This document shows, in pieces, positions 33,908 through 42,467 of a stretch of 64,000 nucleotides of DNA. The stretch is from Clostridiales bacterium (GTDB lineage Bacteria > Bacillota > Clostridia > Oscillospirales > Oscillospiraceae): NCBI GenBank assembly GCA_004557655.1, contig SFGJ01000005.1, positions 30,570 through 94,569 on the forward strand. The letters are read 5' to 3'. A model generated the notes under the pieces. That model was not told where the DNA came from. It saw only the letters and a list, made by a program, of their open reading frames with translations, and did not search any database. The number at the start of each line of letters is the position of its first letter. The first letter of the stretch is position 1. A program made the translations under genes and the position numbers.

Positions 33908-34753
33908 ATGAGCGCAGTGGTCATGGACGGTAAGGCTCTTGCCGCAAGAATAAAGGAGCACATCCGCGTAAACTGCACGAAATTGCCCCAGACGCCGTCT
34001 TTGGCGGTGGTGCTGGTGGGGGATGACCCTGCCTCGGCCGTGTATGTGCGCAATAAGGAGCGGGACTGCTCGGAGTGCGGCATTGCCTGCAGTGACTATC
34101 GTCTTCCGGTGGAAACCACACAGGAGGAGCTGCTCTGCCTGGTGAACCGGCTCAACCGGGACAAAAGAATCGACGGCATTTTGGTGCAGATGCCCCTGCC
34201 TGCCCATCTGAACGGACAGCAGGTGCTGGAGGCCATCGCCCCGGAGAAGGATGTGGATGCCTTTCATCCCGAGAATGTGGGCCGCATTCTGCTGGAAAGG
34301 GAGAGGTATCTCCCCTGTACCCCGGCGGGGATCATGGCCCTTCTGCGTGAATACGGCATCGACCCCGCGGGTAAGCACTGCGTGGTGGTGGGCCGCAGCA
34401 ATATCGTGGGCAAGCCCATGGCTATGCTTTTGCTCCATGCCGACGCAACGGTGACGATTTGCCACAGCAGGACCCCCGATCTCCGGGAACAATGCCGGCG
34501 GGCGGATATTCTCGTCAGCGCAGCTGGACGCAGAGGGCTAGTCACCGCCGATATGGTGAAACCGGGCGCTGTGGTCATTGATGTGGCTATGAACCGGGGT
34601 GAGGACGGCAGGCTCTGCGGCGATGTGGATTATGCCGCCGTATCGGAAAAGGCGGATTATATCACCCCGGTACCCGGTGGCGTGGGTCCCATGACCCGGG
34701 CTATGCTTATGGAAAATACCTATAAGGCGGCACTGCGCCGCCTAAACGGATGA
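33908..34753 (+). CDS. folD: Bifunctional methylene-THF dehydrogenase / methenyl-THF cyclohydrolase
   Basis: A 281-residue FolD interconverting 5,10-methylene-, methenyl- and 10-formyl-THF with NADP. The substrate region PSLAVVLVGDDPASAVYVRNKER holds the tyrosine, and the catalytic lysine sits in the helix after it. DGILVQMPLPAHL and PEKDVDAFHPENVGRI are typical. The nucleotide loop is GRSNIVGKPMAMLL near 160, and ITPVPGGVGPMTRAML ends the protein. It starts 1 bp after the lgt stop (TGATATG) and is followed by fhs, so the pair can convert methylene-THF to formate. Confidence 0.95.
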   Translation: MSAVVMDGKALAARIKEHIRVNCTKLPQTPSLAVVLVGDDPASAVYVRNKERDCSECGIACSDYRLPVETTQEELLCLVNRLNRDKRIDGILVQMPLPAHLNGQQVLEAIAPEKDVDAFHPENVGRILLERERYLPCTPAGIMALLREYGIDPAGKHCVVVGRSNIVGKPMAMLLLHADATVTICHSRTPDLREQCRRADILVSAAGRRGLVTADMVKPGAVVIDVAMNRGEDGRLCGDVDYAAVSEKADYITPVPGGVGPMTRAMLMENTYKAALRRLNG

Positions 34754-34767
34754 GAGGAGGGCGTCCC

Positions 34768-36435
34768 ATGCACGCAGACATTGAGATCGCCCAGAGCTGT
34801 ACCCTGCAGCCCATTTCCCGTGTGGCGGAGAAATTGGGCCTTGGAGAGGAAAATTTAGAGCATTACGGAAAATATATGGCCAAGCTTCGCCTGCCCCCTG
34901 AAAAGCCGGGGGAGAAGCGGGGTAAGCTGATCCTTGTCACGGCAATCAACCCCACCTCCGCCGGAGAGGGCAAGACCACCACAAGTATCGGTCTGGCGGA
35001 CGCCCTGAACAAACTGGGGAGGAAGACGGTGCTGGCTCTGCGGGAGCCGTCTTTGGGCCCTGTGTTCGGTCTGAAAGGGGGAGCCACCGGCGGCGGCTGG
35101 GCACAGATCGCCCCCATGGAGGACATCAACCTCCACTTTACCGGAGATTTTCATGCCATCAGCGCGGCCAATAATTTGCTGGCAGCTATGGTGGACAACC
35201 ATATTTACCAGGGCAATGAACTGGGTATAGACCGGGTGGTGTGGCGCCGCTGCGTGGATATGAATGACCGCCAGCTCAGGTCCTTGCAGACCGGCATCGG
35301 CGGCAGATTAAACGGCGTGCCCCGGGAGGAGCATTTTGACATCACCGTAGCCACGGAGACTATGGCGGTCTTTTGCCTGGCAGAGGATCTGGCGGATCTG
35401 AAGCGGCGGCTGGGCCGAATGATCGTGGGCTATACCCGGGAGAGAAAACCTGTCACCGCCCATGATCTCAAGGCGGAGGGAGCTATGGCTGCTCTTTTTA
35501 AGCAGGCCATGCTGCCCAACTTGGTGCAGACCCTGGAGGGCAATCCCGCCATCGTTCACGGCGGGCCTTTCGCCAACATTGCCCACGGCTGCAACAGCGT
35601 GTCAGCTACCCGGTCGGCGCTGCGCCTGGGGGATTACTGTGTCACCGAGGCGGGTTTCGGCGCTGATCTGGGCGCGGAGAAATTTTTGGATATCAAGTGC
35701 CGCATGGCGGGGCTTTGGCCGGACGCGGCGGTGGTTGTCGCCACCGTCCGGGCGTTGAAGCTCCACGGCGGGGCGGAGGGAGACCTAAGCGTGGAGGATC
35801 TCTCCGCTTTGGAGAGGGGCCTGCCCAATCTTCTGCACCATATCCGCACGCTGCAGGACACCTTCGGCCTGCCGGTGGTAGTGGCGCTGAATCAATTTGT
35901 GTCCGATACCCCGGCGGAGATCGAAGCGGTGAAAAAAGCTTGCGGCGAATTTGGCGTAGAGGTGGCTTTGTCCCAGGTATGGGAAAAGGGCGGCGCAGGC
36001 GGTCTGGAAGCAGCGCAAAAAGTAATAGAGCAAGTAGAAAATGGCAGAGAAAATGATGCCGCATTCCGCTTTGCTTATGACAGCAAAACACCATTGCGGG
36101 AGAAACTTCTGGCGGTGACAAAACGGGTCTACGGTGGAGCGGAGGTTGTTTTCACGCCTCAGGCGGAAGAGGATCTGCAAACGCTGGAAGAGCTGGGCTT
36201 CGGCGATCTGCCTGTATGTATAGCCAAGACCCAGTACAGCCTGTCGGATGATCCCAAGAAGCTGGGGGAGCCGAAGGATTTTACCCTCACAGTGCGTTCC
36301 CTTCGGGTGTCGGCGGGTGCCGGATTTGTGGTGGCTCTCACGGGGGAGATCATGACCATGCCCGGCCTTCCCAAGCGTCCGGCGGCAGAAAACATTGATA
36401 TTTCGGATGATGGGCGCATTTTCGGGCTGTTTTAA
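34768..36435 (+). CDS. fhs: Formate-tetrahydrofolate ligase
   Basis: A 555-residue 10-formyl-THF synthetase. ATP loop NPTSAGEGKTTTSIGLADAL is at about residues 60-79, EPSLGPVFGLKGGATGGGWAQ at about 92-112, and ENIDISDDGRIFGLF at the end. It joins formate to THF using ATP, or runs in reverse to make ATP from 10-formyl-THF in glycine and purine fermenters. ATG 34768 follows GAGGAGG by 7 nt; the ATG at 34750 overlapping folD lacks a site. Immediately after folD. Confidence 0.95.
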   Translation: MHADIEIAQSCTLQPISRVAEKLGLGEENLEHYGKYMAKLRLPPEKPGEKRGKLILVTAINPTSAGEGKTTTSIGLADALNKLGRKTVLALREPSLGPVFGLKGGATGGGWAQIAPMEDINLHFTGDFHAISAANNLLAAMVDNHIYQGNELGIDRVVWRRCVDMNDRQLRSLQTGIGGRLNGVPREEHFDITVATETMAVFCLAEDLADLKRRLGRMIVGYTRERKPVTAHDLKAEGAMAALFKQAMLPNLVQTLEGNPAIVHGGPFANIAHGCNSVSATRSALRLGDYCVTEAGFGADLGAEKFLDIKCRMAGLWPDAAVVVATVRALKLHGGAEGDLSVEDLSALERGLPNLLHHIRTLQDTFGLPVVVALNQFVSDTPAEIEAVKKACGEFGVEVALSQVWEKGGAGGLEAAQKVIEQVENGRENDAAFRFAYDSKTPLREKLLAVTKRVYGGAEVVFTPQAEEDLQTLEELGFGDLPVCIAKTQYSLSDDPKKLGEPKDFTLTVRSLRVSAGAGFVVALTGEIMTMPGLPKRPAAENIDISDDGRIFGLF

Positions 36436-36554
36436 TCGGCCAAGTTATTCCATAGGGTCTGCTCCAGGGGTTCGGATCTTTTTTCGAATAAATGGAAAGT
36501 TGATTCTTGATAGGGACATACTATTGCTGACCTACTGCTCCGAGGAGGATTTCC

Positions 36555-36737
36555 ATGCGGAAAGTTAATGCCAGTCGGGAGGCTCTGTTTCGGCTCAACG
36601 GCATTCCGCCTGCAGGCATGGCCGTTTCCATGGCGCTGCAGCATCTGGTGTCCATGATCGTAGGATGCGTTACGCCGGCCATTATCATTGCCAACACCAT
36701 TCCTGCCGAAAGAGAATGCGAACCCGAAATAAAATAA
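36555..36737 (+). pseudogene. N-terminal fragment of an NCS2 uracil/xanthine permease
   Basis: A 60-residue frame whose first 45 residues (ALFRLNGIPPAGMAVSMALQ, then HLVSMIVGCVTPAIIIANT) match the first helix of NCS2 nucleobase permeases, which normally exceed 430 residues. It then changes to an unrelated hydrophilic tail (PAERECEPEIK) and stops. A good ribosome site (GAGGAGG, then ATG) and a terminator right after the stop remain, so only the middle and end of the gene appear deleted. It may still be translated as a small membrane peptide. The flanking non-coding DNA (36436-36554) shows nothing else. Confidence 0.65.
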
Positions 36738-36768
36738 AAAAACTCACCCCTGAAGGGGTGAGTTTTTT
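36735..36768. terminator. Bidirectional terminator after the permease remnant
   Basis: AAAAAACTCACCCC and GGGGTGAGTTTTTT form a 14-bp stem with a 4-6 nt loop, A-rich before and T-rich after. It also ends the converging 98-residue gene. Confidence 0.9.
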
Positions 36769-36779
36769 GCATAGATCCG

Positions 36780-37076
36780 TTATTTGCCGGCCAAAGCCCG
36801 CTCCAACCAGATGGCGCCCAGATCCATGGCGGCATAGAGGCTGTCCTTCTCGCTCTTTTTCACCACACGGTCCCGGCTCTTGAGATCCGGGGCGGTGAGC
36901 TGGAGCTGCACGGAAACCTTGGTGGCCACATCCATATCTTTTTCCTTTTTGGTCTCCAGGATCTGCAGCATCACAATATATTCGTCTGCCATACTGCCGT
37001 AATAGATCAGGTTGTCCACCCGGCGCAGAGGATGATTTCTATAAACAAGGCCTTCGCCCTTTTTCACATCAGCCAT
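36780..37076 (-). CDS. Conserved hypothetical protein, 98 residues
   Basis: A small soluble protein with no motif I recognise. The sequence alternates beta-like strands (VDNLIYYGSMADEYIVMLQILETKK, VSVQLQLTAPD) and a C-terminal helix (KDSLYAAMDLGAIWLERAL). It has a clean promoter (37113-37141), an AAAGGAG site before ATG 37076 and its own terminator, so it is almost certainly a real gene. It looks like a small cytosolic beta-alpha protein. Confidence 0.75.
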   Translation of the reverse strand: MADVKKGEGLVYRNHPLRRVDNLIYYGSMADEYIVMLQILETKKEKDMDVATKVSVQLQLTAPDLKSRDRVVKKSEKDSLYAAMDLGAIWLERALAGK

Positions 37077-37112
37077 ACTGAAACAACTCCTTTTTCCATA
37101 ACTTACACCCTT

Positions 37113-37141
37113 ATCATAGCACAGGAAAACGGCCCTGTCAA
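37113..37141 (-). promoter_or_regulatory. Promoter of the 98-residue gene
   Basis: Minus strand TTGACA, 17-bp spacer, TATGAT. Confidence 0.9.
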
Positions 37142-37175
37142 ATCAACTGAGCGAAAATGCGGAAGGGGCGGCAGG

Positions 37176-37280
37176 GCGCCTGCCACCGGGGATGCCGGCG
37201 TGGCGCTGTATGCCGCCTGCGGACTGCTGGCTGCCGGTGCGGTGAGAGTGCTGGTGCTGCGCAGGAAAAGGGAAAACTAA
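37176..37280 (+). pseudogene. Orphan C-terminal cell-wall sorting signal (surface protein remnant)
   Basis: The last 34 codons of an open frame read APATGDAGVALYAACGLL, then a short hydrophobic run and the basic end LRRKREN with a stop. This is the exact build of a sortase sorting signal (an xPxTG motif, a hydrophobic helix, a positive tail), but no surface protein precedes it. The frame upstream is only the promoter of the opposite-strand gene. A terminator (37287-37331) follows at the normal distance. It is best read as the 3' scar of a deleted wall-anchored protein gene. Confidence 0.65.
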
Positions 37281-37286
37281 ACTTCC

Positions 37287-37331
37287 AAAAAATAACGTCT
37301 GCTTTCGTTAAGAAAGCAGACGTTATTTTTT
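37287..37331. terminator. Terminator between the sorting-signal remnant and ireB
   Basis: AAAAAATAACGTCTGCTTT / AAAGCAGACGTTATTTTTT, a 19-bp stem with a 7-nt loop; works for both directions. Confidence 0.92.
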
Positions 37332-37337
37332 GCGTTT

Positions 37338-37583
37338 TTACAGATCCAAATAGCTTTTCACCAGTGCCTGCAGCATCTCGTCCCGATCCAGCTTGCAGAT
37401 CAGGGTGCGGGCGCCGTTGTGGTTGGTGATGTAGGTAGGATCCTCTGAGAGAATGTACCCGACGATCTGGTTGATGGGATCGTAGCCCTTTTCCTTCAGT
37501 GCGTCGTACACCGCGGAGAGGATGTGGTGGGTCTGCTCCTCCCGATCCTCGGCCGTATTAAATTTACGGGTAAATTCATCCAT
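37338..37583 (-). CDS. ireB: IreB family regulatory phosphoprotein (UPF0297)
   Basis: An 81-residue protein with the highly conserved core LSAVYDALKEKGYDPINQIVGYILSEDPTYITNHNGAR. IreB is the small substrate of the PASTA kinase IreK and modulates cephalosporin resistance in Enterococcus. Its phosphorylated N-terminal threonines there may correspond to T5 or T10 here. ATG 37583 gives MDEFTRKFN; an upstream GTG at 37592 is too near the ribosome site. In many Firmicutes ireB is followed by ruvX and other genes, absent here. Confidence 0.92.
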   Translation of the reverse strand: MDEFTRKFNTAEDREEQTHHILSAVYDALKEKGYDPINQIVGYILSEDPTYITNHNGARTLICKLDRDEMLQALVKSYLDL

Positions 37584-37653
37584 GGAGGGCACCGCCTTTC
37601 CTTATCTGCTAAAACCAGTATATGCTTTTTCGGAGAAAAAGTAAAGGAAAAAA

Positions 37654-40098
37654 TTATTTAGCACGTATTTCCGCACCCAAATTTTTCACCAGTTTCTTCA
37701 CGGCGGAGGCGGCGCATTCCTCGATCTCCGCGGAGGTAAGGGTCTTTTCCGTAGAGCCAATGGTCAGGCGGATTGTGACGGACTTCTTGCCGTCAGGGAT
37801 CTGCTTGCCGTGGTACTCATCCACAAAGGCGGCTCCGTGGAACAGACCGTTCTTGATGCCGGAGAGGACCCTGTGCATATCCTCCCACTTGGTCTCATTG
37901 TCAAAGAGCAGGGAGATGTCGTAGTCTGTCATGGGGTACTCCGCCAGATGGGTGAAGGAGTTGGTGCGGGAGCGGAAGGGCTGCAGAGCGTCCACATCCA
38001 GCTCAAAGAGCATCACGGACAGATTCTTGATGCCGCAGGCCATGGAGGCCTTCTTGTTCAGCAGAGCCAGGCTGCCGATGCGCGCATCCCCCAGGCAGAT
38101 ATTCAGCCACACCACATCGTCCGCCCACACGGGCTTTTCCTCCTGCCGGAAGGAGAAACCCTCCATGTGGGTGTATCGGGGCATACTCTCGATAACGCCC
38201 TTGGCCCGGCGGAAGAGGTCGGTGACATTTTTGCTGTCACCGGCAAAGGCACCGGCGATGTTTTTGCGCTGGGAGGGGAGCTTTTCCCGGCTGTCGTAGG
38301 GGGTGGTGTAGTCCGCGTCCCGGAACACCTGGGCGCACTCGAAGATGGAGAACTCCGTGAAGAAGCGCTCGTTTTTCACCACGGCCTTGCACAGGTTGGG
38401 CAGCAGGGAGGAGCGGACGAGTCGCTCGTCGGGGGAGGGAGGCGTGGACAGGGCCAGAATGCCGGCGGTGTCCTGCAAAATGGCGTTTACGAACTGGTCG
38501 GTCATCCAGGGATAGGTAAAGATCTCCTGCATCCCACAGCGGATGGCCAGATACTCCTTGATGCGGCGCTCCAGCTCCTTATCCAGCTGGTTGATGGCGC
38601 CGTCAAAGGAGGTGGTGATGGGAGCGGCCTTGAAGTTCTCGTACCCGTACATCCGGGCCACTTCCTCCATGATGTCGGCCTTAATGGACACATCACCGGT
38701 GGAGCGCCAGGTGGGGACGACGATATGCATATTGTCACCGTCAAAGGTCAGTTCATAACCCAGCGCGCCTAATTTCCTGGCAATATCCTCGTTGGAAATG
38801 CGCTTGCCCAGACGGCGCTCCAGCCAGTTCAGGGACACATCGATCTCTGCCTGCCGCAACTTATTGGGATACACGTCCACAAAGCCGGTGACCTGCATTT
38901 CCGGATAGAGCTGTCTGAACAGATCCATGGACAGATCCAGCGCCTGGTCGCACCGCTCGGGGTCGATGGCCTTTTCGTAGCGGGCGGAGGCCTCGGTGCG
39001 GTTTTCATACCGCAGGGCCGTGCGGCGGATGCCTGCGGCCTGGAAGTTGGCGATCTCCAGGATCACCTTGCTGGTGGTGGGGAGGATGGAGTCCTTGGCG
39101 CCGCCCATAACGCCGGCCAGTCCCACGACGCCCGCGTCGTCGGCAATGACCAGATCGTCGGTGCTCAGGGGCAGCTCCTTGCCGTTGAGGAGCTGCAGCT
39201 TTTCACCCTCCCCGGCCCGCCGGACGATGATGTGGCCGGCAATGTGGTCGGAATCATAGGCGTGAGAGGGCTGACCCGTTGCCAGCATTACATAGTTTGT
39301 GATGTCTACCAGGGCGTTGATGGGGCGCATACCCGCCTTCCAGATGCGGTTTTGCATCCAGTAGGGGGCGGGCTTGACGCTGACGCCCTCGATCTGGGTG
39401 CCGGTCATACGGGGGCACCGGTCACTGTCCTCCACGGTGACATGGAAGCCGGAGGTGTTTTCCACATTCCGCTCAAAGCGGGGGAAGTGGGTCATGGGCA
39501 AATCGTAAAGAGCCGCGATCTCCCGGGCGATACCGTAGTGGCCCCAGAGGTCGGGGCGGTTGGTCATGGATTTGTTGTCGATCTCCAGAATGACGTCATT
39601 GAGGTCCAGCGCGTCCGCCAGAGGCGTACCTGCCGGGGCGTCAAAGGCGGACAAGTCCAGAATGGTGGCTTCCTCCTCATAGGGGAAGAGGTCAAAGAGA
39701 CCGATTTCGCTGGAGGCGCAGATCATGCCGTAGCTGGCAACACCCCGGAGCTTGCTCTCTTTAATCTCCACCGGCTCCCCCTCGCCGTGCCAGCGGCACC
39801 GTGCGCCGGGGAGAGCCACGGCCACCTTTTCTCCCACATAGAGATTGGTGCCGCCGCAGACAATATCTTTGATTTCACCGCCGCCGATGTCAGTCTTGCA
39901 GACTTTCAGCTTGTCGGCGTTGGGATGCTGCTCGATGGCGGTGATAAGACCCACCACCATGCTGCGGAAATTCTCGGCCAGATCCGTGGCGTCCTCCACC
40001 TCCACGGTGGACATGGTCAGGTCGTAGGAAAGGCGCTTGAGATCCATATCGTCAGGGAGCTTTACATAGTCCTTGACCCAATTCAGAGAAACTTTCAT
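37654..40098 (-). CDS. pheT: Phenylalanine-tRNA ligase beta subunit
   Basis: An 814-residue beta subunit of the alpha2-beta2 PheRS. Domains: N-terminal catalytic-like start (MKVSLNWVKDYVKLPDD), a tRNA-binding OB domain at about 45-150 (VVGLITAIEQHPNADKLKVC), B3/4 editing domain (about 200-400, RKTALRYENRTEASARYEKAID with the editing pocket), B5 (about 405-475) and C-terminal anticodon-binding FDX-ACB (about 720-814, FTHLAEYPMTDYDISLLF). Length is standard. It lies 19 bp after pheS in the T-box operon. Confidence 0.96.
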   Translation of the reverse strand: MKVSLNWVKDYVKLPDDMDLKRLSYDLTMSTVEVEDATDLAENFRSMVVGLITAIEQHPNADKLKVCKTDIGGGEIKDIVCGGTNLYVGEKVAVALPGARCRWHGEGEPVEIKESKLRGVASYGMICASSEIGLFDLFPYEEEATILDLSAFDAPAGTPLADALDLNDVILEIDNKSMTNRPDLWGHYGIAREIAALYDLPMTHFPRFERNVENTSGFHVTVEDSDRCPRMTGTQIEGVSVKPAPYWMQNRIWKAGMRPINALVDITNYVMLATGQPSHAYDSDHIAGHIIVRRAGEGEKLQLLNGKELPLSTDDLVIADDAGVVGLAGVMGGAKDSILPTTSKVILEIANFQAAGIRRTALRYENRTEASARYEKAIDPERCDQALDLSMDLFRQLYPEMQVTGFVDVYPNKLRQAEIDVSLNWLERRLGKRISNEDIARKLGALGYELTFDGDNMHIVVPTWRSTGDVSIKADIMEEVARMYGYENFKAAPITTSFDGAINQLDKELERRIKEYLAIRCGMQEIFTYPWMTDQFVNAILQDTAGILALSTPPSPDERLVRSSLLPNLCKAVVKNERFFTEFSIFECAQVFRDADYTTPYDSREKLPSQRKNIAGAFAGDSKNVTDLFRRAKGVIESMPRYTHMEGFSFRQEEKPVWADDVVWLNICLGDARIGSLALLNKKASMACGIKNLSVMLFELDVDALQPFRSRTNSFTHLAEYPMTDYDISLLFDNETKWEDMHRVLSGIKNGLFHGAAFVDEYHGKQIPDGKKSVTIRLTIGSTEKTLTSAEIEECAASAVKKLVKNLGAEIRAK

Positions 40099-40117
40099 TG
40101 TGTAAAACCCTCCTTAA

Positions 40118-41155
40118 TTAGTGGAACTGCTTCAGGAAGCGCAGGTCGGCGCTGTGGAACAGGCGCACATCGTCCACGCCGTAGCGCATCATCACCAGAC
40201 GGTCCAGACCGATGTTCACATAGAAGCCGGTGTATTCGTCGGGATCCAGACCGGCCGCCCGGAGGACATTGGGGTGGGGGGTGCCGCCGGGCATGATCTC
40301 GATCCAACCCACCTGTTTGCACACACTGCAGCCCTTGCCGCCGCAGACCAGGCAGCCCATGTCGATCTCGAACCCCGGCTCCACGAAGGGGAAGAAGCCC
40401 GCCCGCATACGCACGGGGACCTCCCGGCCAAAGACCTTGGAGAGAATGCTCTGGATCATCACCTTACCGGAGGCGAAGGTGAAGTCCTTGTCCACGATGA
40501 GAGCCTCATACTGGAAGAAGGCGCGCTCATGGCGGGCGTCGGTGGTCTCGTTGCGGTACACACGGCCGGGATAGACAAAGCGGTAGGGGGGCTTGTGTGT
40601 CTGCAGATAGCGGACAGAGCCGCCCGTGAGGTGGGGACGCAGGCACAGCTTGTCCCAGCACTCGCCCTTGTCATGACCGGCCAGCCAGTAGGTGTCCATG
40701 CTCTCCCGGGCGGGATGGTTGGGGGGAAAGTTCAGGTTGTCGAAGCCATAGAGCTCGCTGGTAATGTCGTCCTCCTCGTATATTTCAAAGCCCATGGAGC
40801 GGAAGGCGTCGTTGAGATCGTAGCACATCTGGGTAATGGGGTGCAGGCCGCCTGCGGGGGGCAGAAAGCCGGGAACGGAGATATCGAAGTCCGCGTCGAT
40901 CCGGGAGGCTTTGAGTTTCAGGTCATTGCGGCACTGCTCGATAAGCTCTGTGAGCTGAGATTTGGCCTGATTCACGGCCTTGCCCATCTCCGGACGCAGG
41001 GCCACATCCAGCTTGGGCACTTCCTTCAGCAGTGCCGTCAGGCTGCCCTGCTTGCCCAGAATGGCGGCCTTGATGTCCTGCAACTCGGTTTCGTTCTTGG
41101 CTGCCAGGATCTTCTCTCTGCCCTCCTGGAGCAGAGCGTTCAGCTTTTCTTTCAT
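40118..41155 (-). CDS. pheS: Phenylalanine-tRNA ligase alpha subunit
   Basis: A 345-residue catalytic subunit. An N-terminal coiled coil (residues 1-85, KLNALLQEGREKILAAKNETELQDIK) docks tRNA. The class II core follows: HPITQMCYDLNDAFRSMGF, FQYEALIVDKDFTFASGKVM and RMRAGFFPFVEPGFEIDMGC. Four cysteines in CLVCGGKGCSVCKQ near 270-283 form the zinc knuckle typical of many bacterial PheS. ATG 41155 is preceded by AAGGAGG. First gene of the operon, behind a T-box. Confidence 0.97.
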   Translation of the reverse strand: MKEKLNALLQEGREKILAAKNETELQDIKAAILGKQGSLTALLKEVPKLDVALRPEMGKAVNQAKSQLTELIEQCRNDLKLKASRIDADFDISVPGFLPPAGGLHPITQMCYDLNDAFRSMGFEIYEEDDITSELYGFDNLNFPPNHPARESMDTYWLAGHDKGECWDKLCLRPHLTGGSVRYLQTHKPPYRFVYPGRVYRNETTDARHERAFFQYEALIVDKDFTFASGKVMIQSILSKVFGREVPVRMRAGFFPFVEPGFEIDMGCLVCGGKGCSVCKQVGWIEIMPGGTPHPNVLRAAGLDPDEYTGFYVNIGLDRLVMMRYGVDDVRLFHSADLRFLKQFH

Positions 41156-41198
41156 CGGTGATGATTCCTCCTTAAAAAGTGGGATTCGTTCGGGGAAT

Positions 41199-41442
41199 AA
41201 AAAAACCTCTCATCCCCAACACATAGGGACGAAAGGCATAATCGCATTCCGTGGTACCACCCAAATTCGCAGGGAAACCCTGCGCACTCGTTTCCTCATA
41301 ACGGAGGATGACCCGGCCGCGCATTTCCTCGCGGCAGCTCCCGGACGAACACCGCAGCAGGCGACAGGCCGGCTTTCAGCCGGTGACCGACCCTCTCTTG
41401 GCAGCCGTTTTGTGCGGATTTTCCCGTTCAATGCTTTTAATA
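41199..41442 (-). promoter_or_regulatory. T-box leader controlling pheST
   Basis: On the minus strand the antiterminator core GGGTGGTACCACGG is at 41249-41262. The competing terminator is CCTTTCGTCCC / GGGGATGAGAGG with a T7 tail at 41199-41205. A TTC triplet at 41347-41349 lies in the 3' side of a Stem I-like region and would be the phenylalanine specifier. An AGAGAG motif lies earlier in the leader. Uncharged tRNA-Phe should switch pheST on. Confidence 0.92.
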
Positions 41443-41448
41443 TGTTCA

Positions 41449-41477
41449 TTTATACCATATTTTTTTTCGGTTTTCAA
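41449..41477 (-). promoter_or_regulatory. Promoter of pheST
   Basis: Minus strand TTGAAA, 17-bp spacer, TATAAA, directly upstream of the T-box. Confidence 0.8.
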
Positions 41478-41484
41478 GGGAAAA

Positions 41485-41505
41485 TTTTCGTCGGATCGAC
41501 GAAAA
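41485..41505. promoter_or_regulatory. 9-bp inverted repeat between divergent pheS and nnrD promoters
   Basis: TTTTCGTCG-GAT-CGACGAAAA, a perfect dyad 8 bp upstream of the pheS -35 box and about 30 bp before a TATACT box for nnrD. It could be a regulator site (inference). Confidence 0.4.
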
Positions 41506-41573
41506 AGTATCGCCGTCCAGAGGAAATCGTGCTATACTGTTGCAAAGATCATTCGTGAAGGGGGCGCAGGGCT

Positions 41574-42422
41574 GTGGAAACCATCACAGGGACTTTTGCG
41601 CGCCGGTGTCTGCCTTGCCGGGATCCGATGGGTCACAAGGGGGATTTCGGCAAGGTGCTGTGCGTTTGCGGCAGTGTGGGCTATACCGGCGCACCGGTTT
41701 TTGCCAGCCGCGCAGCGGTGCGCACCGGGTCGGGGCTGGTGTTTTTGGCCGTTCCGCAGTCCGCCTGGCCTGTTGTGGCGGTGAAGAGTGACGAGGCCAT
41801 GCCCTTTCCTCTTCCGGAGGCGGAGGGAAAACTGTCCCTCATGGCGGAGGATGCTATTCGCTGCCGGGCAGAGGACTGCGACGCCCTTTTGCTGGGCTGC
41901 GGTCTGGGACGGAGCTGGCAGACGGACGCCTTGGTGCGAAATCTTTTGGATATTGAAAAACCACTGGTGCTGGACGCCGATGGGCTCAACGCCATAAACG
42001 GGCAGGAGGAGCTGCTGAAAAGGCGGAAAGCCGTGACGGTTTTGACGCCCCATGAGGGGGAGTTCCTTCGGCTGGGCGGCGATCTGTCAAAAGGGCGGGA
42101 AGCGGCAGCGGCGGCATTTTCTGAGAAATACGGCGTATACTTGGTCTTGAAGGGCCACCGGACCGTGGTGGCGGCGCCCGACAGACGCGTTGCCGTGAAT
42201 TCAACCGGCAACAGCGGCATGGCCAAGGGTGGCAGCGGCGATGTGCTGGCGGGGATGATTTTGTCTCTGCTGGGACAGGGCTGTAAAGCCTTTGACGCCT
42301 GCTGCGCCGGGGTGTGGCTCCATGGACGGGCCGGGGATCGGGCGGCAGCGGACAAAGGGGAGCGGGGGATGACTCCCACGGATCTGCTGGAGCAGATCCC
42401 CTACGCCATGAAAGAGATATAA
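41574..42422 (+). CDS. nnrD: ADP-dependent NAD(P)H-hydrate dehydratase
   Basis: A 282-residue ribokinase-fold enzyme that repairs hydrated NAD(P)H using ADP or ATP. Signature blocks: GHKGDFGKVLCVCGS (residues about 20-34), DALLLGCGLGRSW near 105, LVLDADGLNAI near 131, TPHEGEF near 152 and NSGMAKGGSGDVLAGMILSLLGQG near 213. Only the dehydratase domain is present; the epimerase domain (YjeF-N) often fused in front is missing and would have to be elsewhere. The start is GTG 41574 in GGGCTGTGGAAACC, and the exact start is not certain. Confidence 0.9.
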   Translation: METITGTFARRCLPCRDPMGHKGDFGKVLCVCGSVGYTGAPVFASRAAVRTGSGLVFLAVPQSAWPVVAVKSDEAMPFPLPEAEGKLSLMAEDAIRCRAEDCDALLLGCGLGRSWQTDALVRNLLDIEKPLVLDADGLNAINGQEELLKRRKAVTVLTPHEGEFLRLGGDLSKGREAAAAAFSEKYGVYLVLKGHRTVVAAPDRRVAVNSTGNSGMAKGGSGDVLAGMILSLLGQGCKAFDACCAGVWLHGRAGDRAAADKGERGMTPTDLLEQIPYAMKEI

Positions 42423-42467
42423 AATGGGGTGCGGAGAGCTTTCCGACTAAGTTGGGAGGGCAAGACC

